From contig JARLJF010000016.1 of assembly GCA_031291335.1 (NCBI GenBank), positions 1 to 64,000 on the forward strand: a stretch of DNA of 64,000 nucleotides. Direction: 5' to 3'. Positions within the stretch are counted from its first letter, which is position 1; each line of letters opens with the position of its first letter. Below the pieces are notes generated by a model. It did not search any database, was not told where the DNA came from, and worked only from the letters and a program-made list of their open reading frames with translations. A program made the position numbers and the translations under genes. The stretch comes from Pandoraea sp. Its GTDB lineage: Bacteria > Pseudomonadota > Gammaproteobacteria > Burkholderiales > Burkholderiaceae. Shown here piece by piece: positions 19,082 to 28,388 of this stretch.

Positions 19082-19852
19082 ATGCAGTTTGACGTCGTCA
19101 CGCTCTTTCCCGAGATGTTTCGGGCACTGACCGACTGGGGCGTCACCAGCCGGGCGCTCAAGCAGTCGCGCTACGGTCTGCGGTTTTGGAATCCTCGCGA
19201 TTTCACGCACAACAGCTACCGCACGATCGACGATCGGCCGTACGGTGGTGGTCCGGGCATGGTCATGCTCGCCAAGCCGCTTGATGACGCGATCAGCGCA
19301 GCGAAAGCAGCGCAGGCGGAAGCAGGTGTGCCGCGTGGTCGCGTGTTGTTGATGTCGCCGCAGGGCAAGCCGCTCACGCACCGTCGAGTTGTCGAGTTGC
19401 GTGAACAGGAGCAGGGGTTGATTCTGCTCTGCGGCCGCTACGAAGCCGTCGATCAGCGTTTGATTGATCGTGTGGTGGACGAAGAGGTCAGTGTCGGCGA
19501 TTTCGTGTTGTCGGGCGGGGAGTTACCTGCCATGGCATTGATGGATTCGCTGATCCGACTGCTGCCGGGCGCGCTGAACGACGAACAGTCAGCCGAGCAG
19601 GACAGTTTCGTCAATGGACTGCTCGACTGCCCGCATTACACGCGGCCGAAAGAGTACGAAGGTGTGCGGGTGCCCGATGTGCTGTTGGGCGGGCATCACG
19701 CAGAGATTGAAAAGTGGCGACGCCGCGAGGCGTTGACCAATACCTGGCGCAAGCGTCCCGATCTGATCGAGAGCGCACGCGCCAACGGATTGCTCAGTCG
19801 TGCCGATGAGGCATGGCTGACAAGCCTGCGGGCCGATACGTCGGCCAAGTAG
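19082..19852 (+). CDS. trmD: tRNA (guanine-N1)-methyltransferase
   Basis: Methylates G37 of tRNAs that read CNN codons, preventing +1 frameshifts. 256 residues. It is a SPOUT trefoil-knot enzyme with the family blocks [13 protein letters not shown] (start), [27 protein letters not shown] and [14 protein letters not shown]. The C-terminal helical tail contains [15 protein letters not shown]. Third gene of rpsP-rimM-trmD-rplS. Some plus-strand bases just upstream of rplS (TATATAAC near 19920) could be an internal promoter but I cannot pair a -35. Confidence 0.97.
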   Translation: MQFDVVTLFPEMFRALTDWGVTSRALKQSRYGLRFWNPRDFTHNSYRTIDDRPYGGGPGMVMLAKPLDDAISAAKAAQAEAGVPRGRVLLMSPQGKPLTHRRVVELREQEQGLILLCGRYEAVDQRLIDRVVDEEVSVGDFVLSGGELPAMALMDSLIRLLPGALNDEQSAEQDSFVNGLLDCPHYTRPKEYEGVRVPDVLLGGHHAEIEKWRRREALTNTWRKRPDLIESARANGLLSRADEAWLTSLRADTSAK

Positions 19853-19955
19853 GCAGCGGGTGTCGTCATGGGGACGGCATTCGGTTTGAACCCATCCTCT
19901 GTCGGGGCCGGCATGCCGGTATATAACGCCGATACGATGGCACAAGGAGTGGTAA

Positions 19956-20354
19956 ATGAATCTGATCGAAAAGATCGAGCAGGAAGAAATTGCGCGTCTG
20001 ACCGCGAACAAGACGATCCCCGAATTCGCCCCGGGCGACACCGTGATCGTCAACGTGAACGTTGTGGAAGGCACGCGTAAGCGTGTACAGGCTTACGAAG
20101 GCGTCGTGATCGCCAAGCGTAACCGTGGCCTGAACTCGGCGTTCATCGTTCGCAAGATTTCGTCGGGTGAAGGCGTTGAGCGTACGTTCCAGACGTACTC
20201 GCCGCTGATCGCCAGCATCGAAGTCAAGCGTCGTGGTGACGTTCGTCGCGCCAAGCTGTACTACCTGCGCGAGCGTTCGGGCAAGTCGGCACGTATCAAG
20301 GAAAAGCTCACGTTCAAGAGCAAGACCACTGCTGCTGTTGCTGCTGCCGAGTAA
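19956..20354 (+). CDS. rplS: 50S ribosomal protein L19
   Basis: 132 residues. Starts [20 protein letters not shown] with an AAGGAGT site. L19 landmarks: [40 protein letters not shown] and [11 protein letters not shown]. The C-terminal [12 protein letters not shown] is followed by a short Thr/Ala tail. It lies at the 30S-50S interface. Last gene of the rpsP operon, ending at a strong terminator 56 bp later. Confidence 0.98.
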   Translation: MNLIEKIEQEEIARLTANKTIPEFAPGDTVIVNVNVVEGTRKRVQAYEGVVIAKRNRGLNSAFIVRKISSGEGVERTFQTYSPLIASIEVKRRGDVRRAKLYYLRERSGKSARIKEKLTFKSKTTAAVAAAE

Positions 20355-20410
20355 GTCGGACGCCGCTACGCCTGGCGACCTCGTGGCCGGACGTAGCCAA
20401 AGCTGCATGG

Positions 20411-20437
20411 AAAAAGCACCCTTCGGGGTGCTTTTTT
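20411..20437 (+). terminator. Rho-independent terminator of the rpsP-rplS operon
   Basis: AAAAAGCACCC, TTCG loop, GGGTGCTTTTTT: a perfect stem with a stable tetraloop and a T-run, 56 bp after the rplS stop. The matching A-run makes it able to work in both directions. Confidence 0.93.
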
Positions 20438-20587
20438 CATTGTGTCGCTCTTCTCTCATGAACATGCGGCAGCGCGTCATCGCCATTGAATGCGGCGAAT
20501 TGCCATGCGATTGGCATTTTCTTCGCGTGTACGCATTTCTGGCTTCCTCGCTAAAATAGCGAAGTTATTCCTCATTCAAAGGCCTAC

Positions 20588-21274
20588 GTGGCGCCACCTC
20601 TCATCCTGCATCCTGAAGCGTTACCCATCGTCTCGACGGGCGAAGGGGAGCCCCCGGTGCCGGCAGAGCGGCTAACCCCCGAAGCGTTACGAGACCGGCT
20701 TGCCAGTCCGCCGATCTGGACGCCGGAGTCGGGCGCTATCGAACTTGTCTCCCCGCCGTTGTTCACCCCGCGCGCCGCCGCTGTACTCGTGCCGCTGGTG
20801 ATGCGTCCGCATGGCACGACGGTATTGCTTACCCGGCGCACTCAGCATCTGAGCACGCATGCCGGGCAGGTCAGCTTCCCGGGCGGCAGTCGAGAGCCTG
20901 ACGACCCCACGCCAATCGCGACCGCCTTGCGTGAGTCGCGCGAAGAGATCGGCCTGGATTCGGGCGCAGTGGAAGTGATCGGCAGCTTGCCCGACTATGT
21001 CACGGGAACGGGCTTTCGCGTCGCGCCGGTGGTGGGGCTGGTCAAGCCACCGTTCGATCTCGTTGCCGATGCTGGTGAGGTGGACGAGATTTTCGAAGTC
21101 CCGCTCGATTTCCTGATGAACCCCGCGCACCATCAGATTCGCGTCTTCAACTATCAGGTGGGTGAGCGTCGCTTTTACGCGATGCCGTATCCGAAGCCTG
21201 CGGGCGGTGAATATTTCATCTGGGGCGCGACGGCCGGCATGCTGCGTAATTTCTACCAACTCCTGCGGGCCTGA
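20588..21274 (+). CDS. NUDIX hydrolase, CoA pyrophosphatase type
   Basis: 228 residues from a GTG start preceded by AAAGG. Contains a NUDIX box in FPGGSREPDD followed by ALRESREEIGLD (about residues 98-122), in the variant form seen in CoA diphosphatases of the NudL/YeaB type. These split CoA or acyl-CoA into 4'-phosphopantetheine and 3',5'-ADP. The downstream block GSLPDYVTGTGFRVAPVVGL is also typical of that subgroup. It is separated from rplS by a terminator and has its own promoter. The exact nucleotide substrate is inferred. Confidence 0.88.
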   Translation: MAPPLILHPEALPIVSTGEGEPPVPAERLTPEALRDRLASPPIWTPESGAIELVSPPLFTPRAAAVLVPLVMRPHGTTVLLTRRTQHLSTHAGQVSFPGGSREPDDPTPIATALRESREEIGLDSGAVEVIGSLPDYVTGTGFRVAPVVGLVKPPFDLVADAGEVDEIFEVPLDFLMNPAHHQIRVFNYQVGERRFYAMPYPKPAGGEYFIWGATAGMLRNFYQLLRA

Positions 21275-21409
21275 CGCGAAAGGCGAATCGTTTCCGCGAG
21301 TTGTCTGCTCGAATTGTGAAGTGAGTGCGCCGCAGAGGCGCTTGGGGCGGGCATTCGCGAGAAGCTGTGCTATCGTTACACCATTCCGTCTGGTGATCTG
21401 AACGCACGC

Positions 21410-22348
21410 ATGACATTCTTTTCGGTACTCCTCGCGCTGATCCTCGAGCAGGTGCGTGCGCTCTCCACGCAAAACCCTATCTACAACCTGATTCGCTCCC
21501 ACGCGACGCATACTTCGCAGTCATTCGATGCGGGGCAGCCGCGTCACGGTGTGCTTGCGTGGCTGGTCGTGGTGTTGCCGTTTGTGCTCGCGGTTGGCGT
21601 CATCTACTACCTGCTCATGCGGGTGAACATTTTTCTGGGCTTCGCATGGAACGTGTTCATCGTCTATCTGACGATGGGCTTCCGGCAGTTCAGTCACTAC
21701 TTCACCGACATTCACGTTGCGCTGAACAACGATAACGTGAGCGAAGCCCGTGAGATCCTGCGTCAGTGGATCGGCATCGACACGGTTGACATGCCGGTGG
21801 ACGAGATCGTGCGCCACACGTTGTTGCATGCGGTTATTGCTTCGCATCGCCATGTGTTCGGTGTGTTCTTCTGGTTCCTGATGCCGGTCGGTCCGGCGGG
21901 GGCGGTGCTGTACCGTCTTGCTGAATATCTGTCGCGCCGCTGGACGGAAAATGTGCCGGATCGTAGTCCCGCGTTCGGTGCGTTCGCACGCAAGGCGTTC
22001 TACGTCATCGACTGGGTGCCTGCGCGTTTGACGGCCATCGGTTTCGCCATCGTGGGCAACTTCGAAGATGCGATCTACGCGTGGCGTCATTACGCAAAGC
22101 AGTGGCCGAACGAAAACGAAGGCATTCTGCTGGCCGCCGGTAGCGGTGCGCTTGGCGCACGCCTTACGGGGCCATTGGCGGAAGTCTCCAGTGTCGACGC
22201 GCTCAATCAGGGCGATGACGCGGTCTTGCCGGTGGGTAGCGAATGCACGCCTCGCACGCTTCAGGCGGCCGTGGGTCTGGTGTGGCGTGCTGTCCTGCTG
22301 TGGATGCTCCTGTTGCTGCTACTGACCCTCGCCGTGTGGCTGGGTTGA
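21410..22348 (+). CDS. CobD/CbiB family integral membrane protein
   Basis: 312 residues, hydrophobic, with several membrane helices: N-terminal FFSVLLALILEQV, about 47-66, 70-90, 150-168 and the C-terminal 285-310. Similar to CobD/CbiB, the adenosylcobinamide-phosphate synthase, but these stand-alone Burkholderiales homologues are not in a cobalamin locus, and no B12 gene or cobalamin riboswitch is near. A B12 role is therefore doubtful; related proteins (AmpE/CobD-like) act in the envelope. Begins 136 bp after the NUDIX gene and ends at a bidirectional terminator. Confidence 0.8.
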   Translation: MTFFSVLLALILEQVRALSTQNPIYNLIRSHATHTSQSFDAGQPRHGVLAWLVVVLPFVLAVGVIYYLLMRVNIFLGFAWNVFIVYLTMGFRQFSHYFTDIHVALNNDNVSEAREILRQWIGIDTVDMPVDEIVRHTLLHAVIASHRHVFGVFFWFLMPVGPAGAVLYRLAEYLSRRWTENVPDRSPAFGAFARKAFYVIDWVPARLTAIGFAIVGNFEDAIYAWRHYAKQWPNENEGILLAAGSGALGARLTGPLAEVSSVDALNQGDDAVLPVGSECTPRTLQAAVGLVWRAVLLWMLLLLLLTLAVWLG

Positions 22349-22374
22349 CGTTCCAGCAACGGGCGGCACGCATG

Positions 22375-22402
22375 AAAAAACCCCGCAGACGCGGGGTTTT
22401 TT
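22375..22402. terminator. Bidirectional terminator between the CobD-like gene and rsgA
   Basis: AAAAAACCCCGC, loop AGAC, GCGGGGTTTTTT: perfect 12-bp arms with T-runs on both strands, between two convergent genes. Confidence 0.95.
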
Positions 22403-22428
22403 ATTATCGATTCGGAGGGGCCGACGCC

Positions 22429-23379
22429 TCAGTAGGGAATGGCTTGCTCCGATTCGTGGACGAGCTGTGCATAAAGCGAATGCCGCTGTTTCGAGATCCG
22501 TCCGTCGGCCACCGCCTCGAGAATGGCGCAGCCCGGCTCTTTGAGGTGATGGCAGTTGTAGAACCGGCACCCGGTGAGTAGTGGCCGAAACTCGGGAAAT
22601 CCTCGCTCCAGCGCTCCCTCTTTGAGGTGATGCAGCCCAAATTCCTGAAAACCCGGTGAGTCGATGAGCAAGCCGCCGTCGGGCAAATGGAAGATGCGCG
22701 TGAAGGTGGTCGTGTGCTTGCCGGAGTTCAGCACCGTGGAGATCTCGCGGGTCGCGGCATCGGCATCGGGAACGACGAGGTTCACCAGGCTGGATTTGCC
22801 CATGCCCGACTGGCCGAGCAGCAACGATGCCTGATTCGCCAGGCGCGGCAGCAGCAACGCCTTCGCAGCATCCGGATCAGCACGCACGGACAATTCCAGC
22901 ACTTCATAGCCCAGTGCACGATACGGGGCCAGACGCTCGCGTGCCGCGGGAAGGGCGTCCGTCACATCCGTCTTGTTGAGCACGATTAGCGGTCGCAACT
23001 CATTGGCTTCCGCCGCGACGAGCGCACGGCCGAGCAAGTCCTCGCTGAAGTACGGCTCGGTCGCCAGCATGATGACCAACTGGTCGATGTTCGAAGCAAA
23101 GAGCTTGCTTTTGAACTGGTCCGAACGGTAGAGCAGATTTCGGCGCGGGAGAATCTCTTCGATCACGCCCTGATCGCCGGTGCGTGCCCACGCCACTTCG
23201 TCGCCGACTGCAATTTCGCTCTTCTTGCCACGCGGAAAGCACAGCACCGTTTCACCGTCGTCGGCCTCCACGACATAGTGGCGGCCGTGGGCGGCAGCTA
23301 CACGGCCGTGGTGTCGTTCCTGAGTGGTCGTCTCGGTCGTCTCGACCGGTGTGGCCTTACCCTTGCTGCTTCGCTTCAT
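22429..23379 (-). CDS. rsgA: Small ribosomal subunit biogenesis GTPase RsgA
   Basis: Circularly permuted GTPase that checks late 30S maturation. 316 residues. An OB-fold (about 25-90) is followed by G motifs in permuted order: NKTD (G4, ~138), then GQSGMGKSS (G1, ~188) and DSPG (G3). The C-terminal zinc region has Cys/His residues ([14 protein letters not shown]). The N-terminus is Lys/Arg/Thr-rich. Its ATG overlaps the stop of the M48 protease gene by 4 bp (ATGA), so it is translationally coupled to it. Confidence 0.96.
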   Translation of the reverse strand: MKRSSKGKATPVETTETTTQERHHGRVAAAHGRHYVVEADDGETVLCFPRGKKSEIAVGDEVAWARTGDQGVIEEILPRRNLLYRSDQFKSKLFASNIDQLVIMLATEPYFSEDLLGRALVAAEANELRPLIVLNKTDVTDALPAARERLAPYRALGYEVLELSVRADPDAAKALLLPRLANQASLLLGQSGMGKSSLVNLVVPDADAATREISTVLNSGKHTTTFTRIFHLPDGGLLIDSPGFQEFGLHHLKEGALERGFPEFRPLLTGCRFYNCHHLKEPGCAILEAVADGRISKQRHSLYAQLVHESEQAIPY

Positions 23380-24623
23380 GCGTGCCCCAGCAGACGGTCG
23401 ATACGCTGGGATGCAGGCGGATGCGAGTAGTAGAACGCGGTGTAGACAGGATCGGGCGTCAGTGTCGACGCGTTGTCCTGGTACAGCTTCACGAGGGCGT
23501 TGACCAGATCGCTGGCTTGCGTCTGGCTGGCGGCAAAGGCGTCGGCCTCGAATTCGTGTTTGCGCGACGTCAGGCTGCTCAGCGGGCTCGCGAAGAAACC
23601 GAACACCGGCAACACGAGAAAGAACAACACCAGTGCCAATGCGTTATTGCTGCCGGTCATCGATGGCATTACGCCGAGTTCGGTGTAGAACCACGTGCGC
23701 CCCGTCAGCCACCCAAGCAGGGCGAGGAATGCCAGCGACAATGCGAAGGCGACGACCAGGCGCTTGGTGATGTGGCGGCGCTTGAAGTGCCCCAACTCGT
23801 GGGCGAGCACGGCTTCGATTTCCGCGGGCGAGAGGCGCTCGATCAGCGTGTCGAAGAACACGATGCGCTTGGCCCGGCCGAAGCCGCTGAAGTACGCATT
23901 GCCGTGCGCCGAGCGCTTCGAGCCGTCCATCACGAACAGGCCGCGCGCCGCGAAACCGCAGCGCTTCATCAGCCCCTCGATGCGTTGCGCCAGCGATGCG
24001 TCCGCAAGGGGCTCGAACTTGTTGAACATCGGCGCAATCACGTGCGGGAAGATGAACTGCACGAACAAGTTGAACGCGACCCACACGATCCACGTGTACA
24101 GCCACCACAACGGCCCCGCGCGCTCCATCAGCCAGAGAACGACGAACAGCAGTGGCAACCCGAGCACGACGCCGACGGCGGTGCCTTTGATCATATCGAC
24201 GATGAACAGCCCGAGCGACATGCGGTTGAAGCCGAAGCGCTGCTCGATCACGAACTGCCGAACATAGGTAAAGGGCAGGTCGACCACGCCGGAAATCAAC
24301 AGGACGGCAGCGATCAGGGCGATCTGGCCCACATAACCTTCCCCGAGCCACTCGGAGATGCCGATGTGCAGCAGGTTCAGGCCGCCAAGTAGGGTGAATG
24401 CGACGAGCAGCACTGCTTGAGCGAAGATTTCGGCCATGCCCAGGCGCGTGCGTGCGACCGTGTAATCGGCGGCGCGCTGGTGGTCGGTCAGCGTGATCGT
24501 GTCGGCGAATCGTTCGGGGACGGCAGCCCGATGGGCGACCACATGGCGGACCTGACGGGCGGCCAGCCAAAGCTTGGTCATGACCATCGCCAGCAGGAAG
24601 ATCACGAAGAGATAAGTGAACAT
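23376..24623 (-). CDS. M48 family membrane metalloprotease (Ste24/HtpX type)
   Basis: 415 residues from ATG at 24623; the frame continues upstream through the divergent promoter but only this start yields the expected N-terminal helix. Zinc-binding HELGH lies in [13 protein letters not shown], with the third ligand probably in [12 protein letters not shown]. Seven or so membrane helices match CAAX prenyl protease 1-like (Ste24) enzymes of proteobacteria, whose N-terminal domain is also a membrane bundle. Probably degrades or processes membrane proteins. A minus-strand TATAAT at 24654-24659 would give a leader of only about 25 bases. Coupled to rsgA by a 4-bp overlap. Confidence 0.9.
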   Translation of the reverse strand: MFTYLFVIFLLAMVMTKLWLAARQVRHVVAHRAAVPERFADTITLTDHQRAADYTVARTRLGMAEIFAQAVLLVAFTLLGGLNLLHIGISEWLGEGYVGQIALIAAVLLISGVVDLPFTYVRQFVIEQRFGFNRMSLGLFIVDMIKGTAVGVVLGLPLLFVVLWLMERAGPLWWLYTWIVWVAFNLFVQFIFPHVIAPMFNKFEPLADASLAQRIEGLMKRCGFAARGLFVMDGSKRSAHGNAYFSGFGRAKRIVFFDTLIERLSPAEIEAVLAHELGHFKRRHITKRLVVAFALSLAFLALLGWLTGRTWFYTELGVMPSMTGSNNALALVLFFLVLPVFGFFASPLSSLTSRKHEFEADAFAASQTQASDLVNALVKLYQDNASTLTPDPVYTAFYYSHPPASQRIDRLLGHA

Positions 24624-24725
24624 GCGCTTAAGGAGAATCCGAAGTATGCGAGAATTATAAGTTCTTTCGACCGGGCAGGCGCCGTGCCGGTCGCCTACCG
24701 GTGTGTTTTCCAGAGTCTTCCGATC

Positions 24726-25364
24726 ATGTCTGTCATTCCATCCCAAAATCCCACGTCTGTCGCTGCCGAGACGACGCTCGCACGCGCCGAGTTCAATTTG
24801 GTCTGGCTCGACATGGAAATGACCGGTTTGCAGCCTGATAGCGACCGGATCATCGAAGTGGCGGTCGTCGTCACGGATTCTGCGCTGACGCGTCGCATCG
24901 AGGGGCCGGTCTTTGCGATCCATCAGTCGGACGCCGTCCTGGACGGCATGGACGACTGGAACAAGTCGACGCATGGCCGATCGGGGCTGATCGAGCGCGT
25001 GAAGACGTCGATCATCGATGAAGCCTCTGCCGAAGCGCAGTTGATCGAGTTCCTGTCCCAGTACGTGCCGCCCAACAAGTCGCCGATGTGCGGCAATTCA
25101 ATCTGCCAGGATCGCCGTTTCATGGCGCGTTACATGCCTAAGCTTGAGGCGTTCTTCCACTATCGGAATCTGGACGTCAGCACGCTCAAGGAGTTGTGCC
25201 GCCGCTGGGAACCGACGGTCTACAAGGGTTTTAACAAGCGTGCCGCCCATACTGCGTTGGCCGACATCCACGAGTCGATCGACGAACTGGTGTACTACCG
25301 CGAGCATTTCCTGAAGACGGCCGTGCCCGGCGCACCGGACGCGCCGACATCCGCCCCCGCCTGA
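24726..25364 (+). CDS. orn: Oligoribonuclease
   Basis: 3'-to-5' exoribonuclease that clears 2-5-nt RNAs and pGpG, so it also ends c-di-GMP breakdown. 212 residues from ATG at 24726. DEDD motifs are visible: WLDMEMTGL (Exo I), the [20 protein letters not shown] block (Exo II) and [14 protein letters not shown] (Exo III). An open upstream extension from 24417 lies over the divergent M48 gene and was discarded. Divergent from the M48-rsgA pair, and followed by a strong terminator. Confidence 0.96.
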   Translation: MSVIPSQNPTSVAAETTLARAEFNLVWLDMEMTGLQPDSDRIIEVAVVVTDSALTRRIEGPVFAIHQSDAVLDGMDDWNKSTHGRSGLIERVKTSIIDEASAEAQLIEFLSQYVPPNKSPMCGNSICQDRRFMARYMPKLEAFFHYRNLDVSTLKELCRRWEPTVYKGFNKRAAHTALADIHESIDELVYYREHFLKTAVPGAPDAPTSAPA

Positions 25365-25383
25365 TGTCTGCAACACGATGAAG

Positions 25384-25415
25384 AACGCCAGCGAAATCGC
25401 TGGCGTTTTTGTTTT
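25384..25415 (+). terminator. Rho-independent terminator of orn
   Basis: AACGCCAGCG, loop AAAT, CGCTGGCGTT then TTTGTTTT: perfect 10-bp arms 20 bp after the orn stop. Confidence 0.94.
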
Positions 25416-25467
25416 GCATCCCCCGCCCAGATGACTCGGACAACCGGACCGACAGGGCGGCAGACAA

Positions 25468-26091
25468 TTACGCCGATTTCGGTGCGCGAATCGCGCTCTT
25501 GGGGCGGAAAGCCTTGCAGATGCCGTCATCCGTCTCGATGTACGGCCCACCGATCAGGTCGATGCAATAGGGGACGGCGGCAAAAATGCCCGGGACGACC
25601 GATTTGCCGTCGGCGTCGCGTAGCCCTTCGAGCGTTTCCTTGATCGACTTGGGCTGTCCGGGAAGGTTGATGATGAGGGCGGCGTGGTCTGCCGTCTCGC
25701 GGATCACGGCCACCTGGCGCGACAGGATCGCCGTCGGGACAAAGCGCAGGCTGATCTGGCGCATCTGTTCCCCGAAGCCGGGCATTTCCTTGGTGCCCGC
25801 CCGCAGCGTGGCTTCCGGCGTGACATCGCGCCGTGCAGGCCCCGTGCCGCCGGTCGTCAGCACCAGATCGCAGTGTGCGGTATCGACCAGGTCGATAAGC
25901 GTGGCGGTAATGCCGTTGGCGTCATCGGGAATCAGGCGAGTTTCGGCCACCCACGGCGAGGTAAGTGCGCTGCCAAGCCACGCCTGAAGTGCCGGGATGC
26001 CCTGATCTTCGTAGGTGCCCTGGCTCGCCCGGTCGCTGATCGAGACGAGGCCTACGCGGAGTTCGTCCGGATGTGAGCGGGCGACCATCAA
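25468..26091 (-). CDS. mog: Molybdopterin adenylyltransferase
   Basis: Adenylylates molybdopterin before molybdate insertion. 207 residues, MogA/MoeA-like fold. Landmarks: VGLVSISDRASQGTYEDQGI (start), LTTGGTGPARRDVTPEA (MPT-binding GTG loop) and INLPGQPKSIKETL. The first two codons are both ATG; either may be used. Overlaps the darP gene by 4 bp (ATGA coupling). The C-terminal ~25 residues extend past the core and include the repeated segment RPKSAIRAPKSA. Confidence 0.94.
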   Translation of the reverse strand: MMVARSHPDELRVGLVSISDRASQGTYEDQGIPALQAWLGSALTSPWVAETRLIPDDANGITATLIDLVDTAHCDLVLTTGGTGPARRDVTPEATLRAGTKEMPGFGEQMRQISLRFVPTAILSRQVAVIRETADHAALIINLPGQPKSIKETLEGLRDADGKSVVPGIFAAVPYCIDLIGGPYIETDDGICKAFRPKSAIRAPKSA

Positions 26092-26696
26092 TCTTCCTCG
26101 CGGGTTGGGAATTCCGTCAGATCGCTATCGGCATCTTCCGAAGATTCGGCAGTGCGGGACGAACCCGTGCCCAGCAGATCCTTGAGTGCCTGAAACAGTT
26201 CGCGAAAGGCCTTGGGCGGCTTTTGCGCGGCCTGTTCACGGCGGGCATTGCGCACGAGTGTGCGCAGTTGCTGGGCGTCGGCTTCCGGGTGCTGGGTGAG
26301 CAACTCGGTGAGGGCTTCGTCCTTGGCCAGCAGGCGCTCGCGCCAGCGCTCGAGGGCGTGCAGCTTCGCTGTTTCTGCCTTCGAGACGCCGTTGATGATG
26401 TCCAGAGCGCGGCGAATGGCTTCGACTTCCGACTCGTGCAGGGTGCGCATTTGCTTGCCCACGTACTGCATTTGGCGGCGGCGGCCCTCATGTGCGGTGA
26501 TCTTGCGGCAGTCCCGGACTGCCCGTTCCAGGTTCTCCGGCATGGGGACACGGGCGAGCGCGTCCTTGCCAAGATTGACCAGTTCTTCTCCCAGATCCTG
26601 CAGGGCATGCGACTCGCGCTTGCGCTGGGATTTGCTCGGGCCTTCGTCGGGAAGCTCGGCGTGGGCAATATTGTTAAAGCGTTGATTGTGCGTCAT
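26088..26696 (-). CDS. Ribosome biogenesis factor DarP/YjgA (DUF615)
   Basis: 202 residues from ATG at 26696. Highly charged helical protein with the DUF615 core (SKSQRKRESHALQDLGEELV, CRKITAHEGRRRQMQYVGKQ, RWRERLLAKDEAL). The E. coli homologue YjgA/DarP binds late 50S precursors and assists peptidyl-transferase-centre maturation. The C-terminal tail is acidic and probably disordered. Upstream of mog with a 4-bp overlap and divergent from pmbA, next to which yjgA is also found in E. coli; this synteny supports the name. Confidence 0.93.
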   Translation of the reverse strand: MTHNQRFNNIAHAELPDEGPSKSQRKRESHALQDLGEELVNLGKDALARVPMPENLERAVRDCRKITAHEGRRRQMQYVGKQMRTLHESEVEAIRRALDIINGVSKAETAKLHALERWRERLLAKDEALTELLTQHPEADAQQLRTLVRNARREQAAQKPPKAFRELFQALKDLLGTGSSRTAESSEDADSDLTEFPTREED

Positions 26697-26811
26697 GGGC
26701 GCTATTGTAACGCGGCGCGCGCCGTCCAAATAGTTGCTGAGCCCACACACGATGGTGGAGAAGTCGCGCTAAGATGGCGGTTCCTATTCAGCCACTGACC
26801 GAATCGCGCCG

Positions 26812-28170
26812 ATGTCCCAAGCGACCCAGCACTTCACGCATACCCAGGATCAACTCAAGGAAATCGTCAGCGACGTACTGCAGTACGCCCGTTCGCTCGG
26901 CGCAACCGATGCGGCGGCCGAAATCTCCGAGGGCGACGGCCTGTCGGTCTCGGTACGGCGCGGCAAGGTCGAGACCATTGAGCGCAACCGCGACAAGATG
27001 GTAGGCGTGACGGTCTTCATCGGCCAGCGCCGCGGCAACGCCAGCACGTCCGACTTTTCACGCAAGGCGCTGCACGATACGGTCGATGCTGCCTTCAACA
27101 TCGCGCGTTTCACGGCGGAAGACGACTGTGCGGGCCTCGCCGAGTCCGAACTGCTGGAGATGCATCCGCAGGACCTGTCGCTATTCCACCCGTGGGGCAT
27201 TACCGCCGATGAAGCGGTGGAGCTGGCGCGTCGCGCCGAGAAAGCTGCGCTCGACGTGAGCCCGGTCATCCGCAATTCCGAGGGCGCGGGCGTGTCCGCC
27301 CAGCATTCGCAATTCATGCTGGGCACGACCCGCGGTTTTCTCTCGGGTTATCCGTATTCGCGCCACTACCTGTCGGTTTCGCCGATTGCCGGATCAGGCA
27401 GCCATATGCAGCGCGACGACTGGTATTCGTCCAAGCGCGCCGCTGGCGATCTGGCGTCGCCTGAAGCGGTTGGCCGCTACGCCGCCGAGCGTGCGCTGGC
27501 TCGCCTGCATGCCCGCAAGCTCTCCACGCGCAAGTGTGCGGTGCTGTTCGAGGCGCCGCTCGCTGCCGGTCTGCTCGGCGCGTTCGTGCAGGGCGTGAGC
27601 GGCGGTGCGCTGTACCGCAAGGCCACATTCCTCGTCGACACGTTGGGCAAGCCGGTATTTGCCGATCACGTTGGCATTCACGAAGATCCGCATGTGCCGC
27701 GCGCCATGGGCAGCGCACCGTACGACGAAGAGGGCGTGAAGACAAGTGCCCGCGATGTCGTGCGCGACGGCGTGGTGCAAGGCTACTTCCTCTCGACGTA
27801 TTCGGCGCGCAAGCTAGGCATGCAGACGACCGGGAACGCAGGCGGGTCGCATAACCTGCGCATGTACAGCAAGCTCACCGCCCCGACCGACGACTTCCGC
27901 GCGATGTTGCGTAAGCTGGGCACGGGCCTGCTCGTCACCGAGTTGATGGGGCAGGGCGTGAACTATGTGACAGGTGACTATTCGCGCGGTGCGTCGGGTT
28001 TCTGGGTCGAGAACGGCGAGATTCAGTATCCGGTCGAAGAAATCACGCTGGCGGGCAACCTGAACGACATGTTCCGGCAGATCGTCGCCATTGGGGCCGA
28101 TACGCTCGTGCGCGGTACCAAAGAGGTCGGGTCAATCCTGATTGAACAAATGACCATCGCCGGTCATTGA
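26812..28170 (+). CDS. pmbA: Metalloprotease PmbA/TldE
   Basis: 452 residues. TldE subunit of the TldD-TldE protease that degrades unfolded peptides, matures microcin B17 and affects CcdA stability. Family blocks: DGLSVSVRRGKVETIERNRD, STSDFSRKAL, GNAGGSHNLRMYSK and GQGVNYVTGDYSRGASGFWV. TldE lacks the catalytic HExxxH found in TldD, and none is seen here. Start at 26812 (MSQATQHFTHTQDQL). The partner tldD is not in the window. Divergent from darP. Confidence 0.95.
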   Translation: MSQATQHFTHTQDQLKEIVSDVLQYARSLGATDAAAEISEGDGLSVSVRRGKVETIERNRDKMVGVTVFIGQRRGNASTSDFSRKALHDTVDAAFNIARFTAEDDCAGLAESELLEMHPQDLSLFHPWGITADEAVELARRAEKAALDVSPVIRNSEGAGVSAQHSQFMLGTTRGFLSGYPYSRHYLSVSPIAGSGSHMQRDDWYSSKRAAGDLASPEAVGRYAAERALARLHARKLSTRKCAVLFEAPLAAGLLGAFVQGVSGGALYRKATFLVDTLGKPVFADHVGIHEDPHVPRAMGSAPYDEEGVKTSARDVVRDGVVQGYFLSTYSARKLGMQTTGNAGGSHNLRMYSKLTAPTDDFRAMLRKLGTGLLVTELMGQGVNYVTGDYSRGASGFWVENGEIQYPVEEITLAGNLNDMFRQIVAIGADTLVRGTKEVGSILIEQMTIAGH

Positions 28171-28185
28171 TGCTGCAAAAAGCCC

Positions 28186-28348
28186 TTATGGCGCGATAAA
28201 CACGTTGCGTTTATGCGCCATAACGGGGCAAAAACCCATTTGCCGTGTCCGGCGCAGGAAGTTTGCGTTATCCTTAGGAGTTTTCTTAAGCCGTGGCTTA
28301 AGAACGGACACGGTAGTTAGGGTAATGGGCGCGCTCATAAGGCGCGCC
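28186..28348 (+). promoter_or_regulatory. Structured leader region of the liv operon: three inverted repeats
   Basis: The 218 bp before livK hold three separate dyads. (1) 28186-28223: TTATGGCGC / GCGCCATAA outer arms continued by ATAAAC / GTTTAT, with one bulged base. (2) 28243-28313: outer CCGTGTCCG (28243-28251) with CGGACACGG (28305-28313), enclosing a perfect 10-bp hairpin TTCTTAAGCC-GT-GGCTTAAGAA (28283-28304). (3) 28328-28348: GGCGCGC / GCGCGCC around TCATAAG. None is followed by a T-run, so they are not standard terminators. A 10-codon frame (28325-28357) overlaps dyad 3. It could be a folded 5' UTR, a set of operators, or both. Confidence 0.6.
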
Positions 28349-28388
28349 TTCTCATAACTAGAGACTAGGTATTGGAGGAAGAGGACTC

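Noticed and set aside
21275-21409. Cobalamin riboswitch before the CobD/CbiB-like gene
   Set aside because: No B12-box-like sequence or matching stems seen in the 135-bp gap.
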